Shown: in pieces, positions 58,467 through 64,000 of the stretch
How the letters are laid out: each line of letters starts with the position of its first letter
How positions within the stretch are numbered: position 1 is the stretch's first letter
NCBI RefSeq assembly: GCF_008365405.1
Contig: NZ_QOKV01000005.1
Span: 124,001-188,000 of the forward strand
Source of the DNA: Azospirillum brasilense
GTDB taxonomy: Bacteria; Pseudomonadota; Alphaproteobacteria; Azospirillales; Azospirillaceae
DNA length: 64,000 bases
Direction of reading: 5' to 3'
Made by a program: the position numbers and the translations under genes
The notes under the pieces: model-generated
Databases searched by the model: none
What the model was told of the DNA's origin: nothing
Seen by the model: the letters and a program-made list of their open reading frames with translations, nothing else

Positions 58467-59010
58467 CTACTCGCTGCCAAACAGGGAACGCTGGGCGGAT
58501 AGGTCCAGGAAGCGCGCCACGACGCTGGGTTCGCGCTCGATCTCCAGCAAGAGGTTGTACTTAGCATTGCGCTCGAGCATTGCGCTCGCTACGCAACGCC
58601 AATCTGGAATAGATCTGGCCGACGCCCAGGCAAAGTCGGCCATGAAGGCACCCTCGACCCGCCGGAGCGGTGTGAAATCACGTAGGCCCAGCCCGCCTGG
58701 CGGCACATGCCGATGGCGTCGATCGTCTCAGTGACGGTGCCGATCGGCTTCAGCGTGATGAGCTGGCGGTGGCGCTGCCCTCGGCGATGCCGTGCCGGAT
58801 GAACGCCGTGTCGGTGTCGAACATGTCGTCACCGACGATCTGCGTCCGGTCTCTCCTGCGCCGTTCTCTGCTCGCGGCAGCCCACCAAGGGGTCCTCGGC
58901 CAGCCCGTCCTTGAACGACACGATGGGGTATTTGGCGATCCAGTCCCGGAACAGCGCGGTCATCTCGGCGCTGGGTCGACGTGGTCGCCCTTGACGCGGG
59001 CTCCGTTACG
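58467..59010 (-). pseudogene. eno: Enolase pseudogene fragment
   Basis: Minus-strand reading recovers several enolase hallmarks in different frames: MTALFRDWIAKYPIVSFKDG with LAEDP, then [20 protein letters not shown] with EGSAT, then [20 protein letters not shown] with [11 protein letters not shown], then AFMADFAWA and finally RNAKYNLLLEIERE. In enolases these are YPIxSxEDGLAEDD, VGDDLFVTN, KxNQIGTLTET, SHRSGETED and the closing AKYNxLLRIE. At least two frameshifts and a deletion make it non-functional; only the C-terminal half is present. Enolase is usually chromosomal, so this came from a chromosome or a paralogue. Confidence 0.65.
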
Positions 59011-59170
59011 ATCGCCGCTGGGACACGACCCACGCCGCTCGCCCCGGCGGGCCAATCAACTACCTATAAAGGAATTTCTTGTGAACTCAGCTCTCCTGCT
59101 GCATACCCGAAAGTTGCGGCATGCCCTAAAGGCAGAATGAGCCAACGGGCGCAACGGCAAGGGGTGGTAC

Positions 59171-60427
59171 GTGACGACGGCGTCGCTGGATCCAGGTGCT
59201 GTGCTCGACAAGACGGACCCTGGCGCTGACACCCAAGCGCGGTTCTCGTACCAGCACTGCTTCGCGGCCCTTCAATGCCTTCGGCTGCTGTCCGGCCAGC
59301 TGGAAGCCGTCTACTGCGAGAATCACGAAGACATCCTGCTCCGAAAGCCGGGCGGGACCTACGATGCCCTCCAGGTCAAGACACGCCGCTTCGATCTGGA
59401 GCCCTTCAAGGCCACCGACGATGCCGTCAAGAACAGCATCGGCCGCTTTGCCAAACTCGAGAGCGCCTATCCAGCGCGGTTTGACAATTTCCACTTCATC
59501 ACCAACCACGGGTTTTGGGGTGAGAAGGAGAACGGCAACAACCTCGCCTACATTCGCGCCCAAATCTGCGAGCGTGGCAACCTCGACGGCTTGACCAAGG
59601 CGCATCTGCTCAAGAAGTTCGTGTCCGGCCTGTGCGGTGAGCACGGCTGCGACGAGGCACACGTCGTTGCCGCCATGCTCAAGCTGTTTCTTCTCGGTCA
59701 GCAAACGGATCTGGAGCGGCCGTATAAGGATCTGCGCGAAAACGTCGGAGATGTCCGGGATTACCGGCGAACGCAGACGTTCCACACCCTCACCAGGGTT
59801 GCCGATAACCTCATCTACCTTTGCCAACAAGCCTCCAGCTGCGTTCTCGGTGGCAGCGTCGCGGACCTGTACAGTTTGGTGATGGATTTCGATGCTCAGC
59901 GGGACGCCCTGCTGCTGGCGGGCAAGACGATCACCGCGGACCGGGTGGAAGAGGTTATCCGGCAGTCCCTGGTCGAAGGGGCCGACAACCTTCTGGTCTC
60001 GTCAGGCGGCGTCTCGGCAGACGCACTTCCGCCAGGGTTCGACGTCATGGTCGAGAAGCTCGAGCACGGTGGCCTCCAGATGGCGCGTGTCGACTCGTTG
60101 AAGGACTTCAAGAAGTCCATGGAGACACTGTATGTCAAATGGGTTCACCGCTACGGCCTCGACGAGGCCAACCGGCGTTTGCAGCATCTGAAAACCTTGG
60201 TCAGGGACGATTGCGTCGAAGCTCAGCTGTCCGTTGAGCAGCCGGGCCAGAAGTATGCGAGCGCGATGTACACAGCCCTTCGGCAGATGCTGGAAGATCG
60301 GCTGCGTACGAGTACCTTGCCGGTGTTCGATTGCGCACGGGAGCACCTGCTTGGTACGGCCGGGATTCTGACCGAGGAGTGTACGGTCTGGTGGAGTGAC
60401 CGGTTCGATCTGAAGGCTGTCCGATGA
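59171..60427 (+). CDS. ABC-3C system effector: DUF4297-type dsDNA nuclease
   Basis: 418 residues; GTG start with AAGGGG upstream. Residues 18-72 (GADTQARFSYQHCFAALQCL, EAVYCENHEDILLRKPGG, YDALQVKTRRF) are the DUF4297/Cap4-type nuclease head: Glu53/Asp54 and Gln68-x-Lys70 form the PD-(D/E)XK-like core with Q-x-K. The remaining 350 residues are helical (EEVIRQSLVEGADNLLVSSG). Its stop overlaps the next ATG by 4 bases. It is inferred to cut invading or host DNA once the ATPase senses a trigger. Confidence 0.7.
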   Translation: MTTASLDPGAVLDKTDPGADTQARFSYQHCFAALQCLRLLSGQLEAVYCENHEDILLRKPGGTYDALQVKTRRFDLEPFKATDDAVKNSIGRFAKLESAYPARFDNFHFITNHGFWGEKENGNNLAYIRAQICERGNLDGLTKAHLLKKFVSGLCGEHGCDEAHVVAAMLKLFLLGQQTDLERPYKDLRENVGDVRDYRRTQTFHTLTRVADNLIYLCQQASSCVLGGSVADLYSLVMDFDAQRDALLLAGKTITADRVEEVIRQSLVEGADNLLVSSGGVSADALPPGFDVMVEKLEHGGLQMARVDSLKDFKKSMETLYVKWVHRYGLDEANRRLQHLKTLVRDDCVEAQLSVEQPGQKYASAMYTALRQMLEDRLRTSTLPVFDCAREHLLGTAGILTEECTVWWSDRFDLKAVR

Positions 60428-60975
60428 GGCTCACGCTCGCCGACATCGTGACCAGCCTCGATCGCGACGAGCCGGTTCACCTGGCCCGCATGCTCGTCCT
60501 CCTGCTGGCGTTCAGCAGGCCGGATGACGCGGCGATCCACGGCATCACCAAACTCGCCAAGCTGGATTTCCTGCTCAGGTACCCGTCGTACTTCGAGCGC
60601 GCGATGGTCGCCCGCGGGGTGGCGCCCGAGCGCGTGCCGGTGGAGCCTTACGAACGCCGCAGCGTCGAAGCGATGATGGTGCGGTACCGCTTCGGGCCGT
60701 GGGACCATCGCTATCGGCGCTTCATCAACATCCTGTCCGCCAAGGGCTTGGCACGGGTCGACACCGACGGCCGCACCGTCCGGCTGTCCTTGACGGCGCG
60801 CGGGATGGAGGTTGCGGCCGCGTTGGCGGACGAAGACGCCACCAAGCCGTTGGCGGCCCGTGCCCGCATGCTCCGCCAGAAGATCGACATCGGGGCGACG
60901 GACATCATGAAGTTCATCTACGCAACCTTCCCCGAGATCGCGACGCTCGCCTACGACGAGGCCATCACTCCATGA
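60424..60975 (+). CDS. ABC-3C system middle component
   Basis: 183 residues, MRLTLADIVTSLDRDEPVHL. ITKLAKLDFLLRYPSYFERA resembles the small middle-component proteins that sit between effector and ATPase genes in ABC-three-component operons; RYRFGPWDHRYRRFINILSA and VRLSLTARGMEVAAALADED have a winged-helix look. It overlaps both neighbours by 4 bases (ATGA). A scaffold or sensor role between the nuclease and the ATPase is inferred from gene order. Confidence 0.65.
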   Translation: MRLTLADIVTSLDRDEPVHLARMLVLLLAFSRPDDAAIHGITKLAKLDFLLRYPSYFERAMVARGVAPERVPVEPYERRSVEAMMVRYRFGPWDHRYRRFINILSAKGLARVDTDGRTVRLSLTARGMEVAAALADEDATKPLAARARMLRQKIDIGATDIMKFIYATFPEIATLAYDEAITP

Positions 60976-62921
60976 AGCTGCGCTTCGAGTACCTCCAGCT
61001 GCGCTGTCGGGCGAGCGTCGAGACGGTTCGCTTCGCCGAGCGGGTCTCGTTCTTCCACGGCGAGATGTCGGCCGGTAAGTCCAGCATACCGGCCCTCATC
61101 GACTTCTGTCTGGGCGGCAGGTTCCCGGGCACCCCGGCGCTCAAGCAGGAGCTCGTCTCCGTCGCGTTGCAGGCGCGGATGGACACGAACACCGTGGTCA
61201 TCGAGCGGGTCGCCCATGACGCCGGTTCGGCGCAGGTTACCTGGCAGAGCGCCGCGGGCGAAACCTACATGGTGTCGGCGCCCATAAAGCCGAGGGCGGA
61301 GCCGATCTTCGGCGAGGACGTCTTCAGTTTCAGCGACCTGATCCTCCGGCTCCTGGGGATCCCGGTCGTGAAGGTCCGGCGGCGCACCTACGACAGCGAC
61401 TCGCCGCTGGTGCGCCTCAGCATCCGTGACATCTTCAAGTTCGTCTATCTCGACCAGGACAACCTCGACTCGGACTTCTTCCTGCTCGACGTGCCGATCC
61501 GGAAGGAGAAGAGCCAAGACACCCTGCGGTTCTTCGTCGGTCACCTGAGCGAGCGGCTGAACGAACTCCAGATCACGCTTCAACGCCTGAAGCAGGAGCA
61601 GCGCGCCCAACGCGACTCCATCACGAAGGTTCGCGCGTTCCTGGCCCCCTTCGGGTTCGACTCTGAGGAGCGCATTGCCGCGGAGCTGGAGGAGCTGAAC
61701 GCCGAAGCAAGGCGGATCGAAGAGGAGCTTGCTGCGTTGCGCGCGGGGTATCGGCCGGACACGCGGATCTCCGATGAAAACCGCAGGAGGCTGAAGGAGC
61801 TGGCCGCCCAGGTGGCGACCCTTGAGGACGCGATCGACGAGGTCAGCGCCCGCATCGGCGAACAGGAGGCGTTGGCGGCCGAGCTCATGCAGCTCAAGAT
61901 GAAAGCGGCGCGGGTGGACATTTCCCACCGCGTCCTCGACGGCGTGGAGTTCGAGTGCTGCCCGCGCTGCGGGTCCGGGCTCCCGGCAAAAGCCGAACAC
62001 ACGGACGACGCCTGCTACCTGTGCCACACACCGTCCGGCCAGCAGCCGCGCGGGGAGGCGCTCACCGCGGATGTCGTGCGCCAGGACCTGGATGCGCGTA
62101 TCGCCGACCTTCAGGACTCGGTGTCGCGGCACCGCAAGTCACTCGGCCCGCTGCAAGCCAAACTGGCGGAGGCACGGCAAGCCCGGCGAGAGGTGGACGT
62201 TCGGGTATCGGAATCACTTCAAGGGTATGAATCGGACTTCCTGGCACGGAGCCGTGTTGGCGAGCAGCGGCTTGCCGTCATTCGCGAACGCTCATCGTTC
62301 CTGGAGCGTATTCGGGCTCTGCCCGCCGAGATCGCTCGACTCAATGGCCAAGCGGACCTGCTGTCGGCCGACATCGAGGCGGTGCAGCGCAAGCTCGAGG
62401 AGGAGGAAGCCAGGCTCGTCGGCGCCGAACAGAACCTGATGAGGCTTGAGGCGAACTACGCGGACGTGCTCGGTGAGATCAAGTTCCCGGCGTTTTCGGC
62501 CGACGACCAGGTTGTGCTCGGACGCCGCAACCTGATCCCCGCAGTATGGCCGAAGGGCGACGAAAGCCGGGCCTTCTCCTTCTTCACCGTAGGCAGCGGC
62601 GGCAAGAAGATCCTGATGAAGATCGCCTTCGCGCTGGCGCTCCACAAGACGGCCGCGGAGCAGCGCCTGCCGGTTCCACGGGTGCTCATCATCGACTCTC
62701 CGATGAAAAACATCACGCCGGACGTGAACCCCGACATCTTCAAGAACTTCTACGCCCACCTGTACGCCCTGCTCGGAAGCGTGCTGGCCGACTGGCAGGT
62801 GATCATCGTGGACCAGACCTTCGCGCCGCCACCAGCCGATGTCGCGCCATCCCTGGACCGGATGATGCGTCGGGGCGATCCGGAGAACCCCCCGCTGATC
62901 GGCTACTACGACGGTCCCTGA
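60972..62921 (+). CDS. ABC-3C system SMC/Rad50-like ATPase
   Basis: 649 residues. GEMSAGKSS (residues 30-38) is the Walker A; YLDQDNLDSDFFLLDVPIRK lies at the Q-loop position. A long coiled coil spans about 190-320 (LQRLKQEQRAQRDSITKVRA and on), broken by CCPRCG and CYLC (about residues 328 and 348), a four-Cys zinc element; a second coiled arm follows to about 500. TVGSGGKKILMKIAFALALH is the signature helix region and RVLIIDSPMKNI the Walker B. This is an SMC-like switch, most likely coupled to DNA or ligand sensing. It ends the operon. Confidence 0.75.
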   Translation: MKLRFEYLQLRCRASVETVRFAERVSFFHGEMSAGKSSIPALIDFCLGGRFPGTPALKQELVSVALQARMDTNTVVIERVAHDAGSAQVTWQSAAGETYMVSAPIKPRAEPIFGEDVFSFSDLILRLLGIPVVKVRRRTYDSDSPLVRLSIRDIFKFVYLDQDNLDSDFFLLDVPIRKEKSQDTLRFFVGHLSERLNELQITLQRLKQEQRAQRDSITKVRAFLAPFGFDSEERIAAELEELNAEARRIEEELAALRAGYRPDTRISDENRRRLKELAAQVATLEDAIDEVSARIGEQEALAAELMQLKMKAARVDISHRVLDGVEFECCPRCGSGLPAKAEHTDDACYLCHTPSGQQPRGEALTADVVRQDLDARIADLQDSVSRHRKSLGPLQAKLAEARQARREVDVRVSESLQGYESDFLARSRVGEQRLAVIRERSSFLERIRALPAEIARLNGQADLLSADIEAVQRKLEEEEARLVGAEQNLMRLEANYADVLGEIKFPAFSADDQVVLGRRNLIPAVWPKGDESRAFSFFTVGSGGKKILMKIAFALALHKTAAEQRLPVPRVLIIDSPMKNITPDVNPDIFKNFYAHLYALLGSVLADWQVIIVDQTFAPPPADVAPSLDRMMRRGDPENPPLIGYYDGP

Positions 62922-63174
62922 CCGCAGGGTATCACCGGAACACTCTGTGCTCTCCGCAGGGGCACTGGGATTCTGTTCGCACCAAGCCCGCCTTGATGCG
63001 CTCGGCCACCACCAAGAGCCAAGCGCGTCGCTGGTTTTGCCCACGCCTTTGGAACGGCGACGAGACGATCAACTCGCTGCACCCTGGAGCCTCATGGCTG
63101 GTCGCACCAAACACCGCCTCCAGCATATCGGCAACGCGGCACCGCCTGCCCCGCCTTCTGCTGTGTGGCCAGCC
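62922..63174. other. Gap between the defence operon and vapBC
   Basis: 253 bases. On the minus strand, 62932-63126 can encode 64 residues ending QCPCGEHRVFR, possibly the tail of a zinc-binding protein, but its start is uncertain. No terminator is obvious after the ATPase gene. Confidence 0.25.
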
Positions 63175-63645
63175 TCAGCCCCCGCCTCCCTCGGCTCGGC
63201 CGCCCGCTGCCTGAGCCCACTCGGCCAGCGGTAAGAGCAACCCCTGCATCCTGCTCTCCGGGTGGGCTCGCATGGCCTTGAGGAACGGGCCGTCGGCAAC
63301 GACGACCCGGTTGGCGCCCATCGCGATGGCGAACGCGGCGTAAAGGCAGTCGTACGGCGAGTGGTTCACCGCCAGCCCGATCTCCAGCGCGGCCGTGTGG
63401 AGGTTGAGATCCGCCGTGGGCGTCGGGGCCAGGGCGATCATCAGCGCCTTCAACCGGGTCCTCACCTGGTCCGGGGTCATGAGGCCCTTCCGGACTTGCA
63501 GCCAGAGGACGTTGGTGGCCTCGTTCAGCCAGAAGTCGGGGACCAACAGATCCTCGTCACTGTCCAGCAGCGCGAGCGCCTGGGGGCTGTCCGGTTCGGG
63601 CAGGACCCACTTCAACCCGACCGACGCATCGACGACCAGCGACAC
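63175..63645 (-). CDS. vapC: VapC-family PIN-domain toxin
   Basis: 156 residues with a GTG start 3 bases after the VapB stop. The acidic residues of the PIN nuclease are in place: Asp6 (LVVDASVGLKWV), the Glu of NEATNVLW, the Asp in YDCLYAAFA, and the late VVADGPFLKAM. VapC cleaves RNA, often tRNA or rRNA, when its antitoxin is lost. The C-terminus ends with Gly/Ala-rich sequence (AQAAGGRAEGGGG), which is slightly longer than usual. Stabilises the plasmid by post-segregational killing in typical cases. Confidence 0.88.
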   Translation of the reverse strand: MSLVVDASVGLKWVLPEPDSPQALALLDSDEDLLVPDFWLNEATNVLWLQVRKGLMTPDQVRTRLKALMIALAPTPTADLNLHTAALEIGLAVNHSPYDCLYAAFAIAMGANRVVVADGPFLKAMRAHPESRMQGLLLPLAEWAQAAGGRAEGGGG

Positions 63646-63648
63646 GGA

Positions 63649-63927
63649 TCACATACCCTCGTCGGAGCCAGTCAGCTGCTGCATGCGCGACCGCCGGGAT
63701 TCCCGCAGATCCGCGGCCGCGTCGAAGCTCTGCCCCCGCAGCTCATCCTGGAGCGCGGCAAGCCGCTTGGCGGCCTCAGCCCGGCTCGGCGCCTTCCTGT
63801 CGCCCTCGAGAGCCTGCCGGAGGATCTCGCGGTGCTCGGCTTCGGCGGATCGGCCGTTCTCCGCCGCTCGGATCCGCAGCAGCCGGACAAGCCCCTCGTC
63901 GAGGCTGCGGACGGTCAAGCTGGCCAT
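63649..63927 (-). CDS. vapB: VapB/FitA-type RHH antitoxin
   Basis: 92 residues, AAGGAGA before the ATG. MASLTVRSLDEGLVRLLRIR, AAENGRSAEAEHREILRQAL is the FitA-type ribbon-helix-helix DNA-binding head; the tail (RLAALQDELRGQSFDAAADL, RESRRSRMQQL) binds the toxin, with Arg and Asp residues typical for VapB. It precedes vapC by 3 bases. The operator-like TGCAT-GCG-ATGCA palindrome lies upstream, so autoregulation is likely. Confidence 0.85.
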   Translation of the reverse strand: MASLTVRSLDEGLVRLLRIRAAENGRSAEAEHREILRQALEGDRKAPSRAEAAKRLAALQDELRGQSFDAAADLRESRRSRMQQLTGSDEGM

Positions 63928-63942
63928 GGCGCTCTCCTTGCT

Positions 63943-63955
63943 TGCATGCGATGCA
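63943..63955. promoter_or_regulatory. Palindrome upstream of vapB
   Basis: TGCAT (63943-63947), GCG, ATGCA (63951-63955), 16 bases upstream of the vapB start, next to a second TGCA repeat (63952-63960). A plausible VapBC operator. Confidence 0.55.
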
Positions 63956-64000
63956 TTGCAATCATTTCGGCTCTGCCCGTCAACCGGGCAAGTGGGTGCG

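Noticed and set aside
1..64000. CRISPR arrays, rRNA and tRNA genes
   Set aside because: No regularly spaced 25-40 bp repeats beyond the iterons, and no sequence that I could recognise as a tRNA or rRNA; subtle cases could be missed without a covariance search.

Overview
This is accessory DNA from a GC-rich alphaproteobacterium, most likely a large plasmid or chromid of a Rhodospirillales-type organism (Azospirillum and relatives are my guess). The reasons are uniformly high GC coding sequence, a 5'-truncated RPA-family replication initiator at the left edge followed by an iteron field, an MOBF (TrwC-like) conjugative relaxase, a MobD/TraL-like P-loop protein, an HU-type protein, VapBC, HigA and HicB modules, many small DNA-binding proteins, and many decaying genes. 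I see no rRNA, tRNA or CRISPR array and almost no housekeeping genes; the only metabolic sequence is a broken enolase copy.

Layout. 0-1.3 kb: end of repA, a terminator, an AT-rich block and iterons (probable origin). 1-7.4 kb: small unknown genes, a relic exonuclease, an HNH protein with two zinc modules, and an HNH plus metallophosphoesterase operon. 7.6-11.6 kb: a serine-recombinase island bracketed by two paralogous XRE regulators, with a HicB gene inside a small inverted-repeat cassette. 11.7-17 kb: unknown genes and a divergent pair of nuclease-like genes (PD-(D/E)XK and GIY-YIG). 17 kb: a frameshifted coupling-protein-like relic. 18-20.8 kb: a three-gene DNA-binding operon behind a near-consensus promoter. 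21.5-28.3 kb: a long leftward block containing a gene cluster that encodes eleven tandem winged-helix repeats, a membrane protein, a P-loop ATPase and a paralogous pair of small proteins. 28.6-30.1 kb: the remains of a CBASS anti-phage locus (2TM-SAVED effector plus truncated E2-like gene), cut off by a perfect palindrome and a foreign DUF305 gene. 30.9-32.4 kb: a transposase remnant and gene-poor DNA. 32.4-38.6 kb: small genes including HigA, a second phosphoesterase, HNH, an XRE-PD-(D/E)XK fusion and HU, with three copies of one palindrome. 39-44 kb: a phosphatase with a zinc ribbon, and divergent nuclease-like genes (ECK-type and CoiA-like). 44.7-51 kb: mobilization region with the MOBF relaxase. 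51-54.4 kb: decayed genes and a duplicated promoter-like element. 54.4-57.7 kb: regulators including a protein made of four tandem HTH units. 58-59 kb: a small regulator with its operator and an enolase pseudogene. 59.2-62.9 kb: an intact, translationally coupled three-gene operon (DUF4297-type nuclease, middle component, SMC-like ATPase), the best candidate for an intact defence system of the ABC-three-component class. 63.2-63.9 kb: vapBC.

How it fits together. The window looks like the flexible part of a mobilizable plasmid: replication and mobilization genes at intervals, separated by defence modules (one intact ABC-3C operon, one broken CBASS locus, several stand-alone nucleases), toxin-antitoxin genes that favour plasmid retention, and many small regulators of unknown targets. 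Several modules are clearly dying (coupling protein, enolase, CBASS, transposase, a winged-helix gene), so the region has turned over by repeated insertion and deletion. Most gene functions here are assigned from motifs read by eye; no database search was possible.
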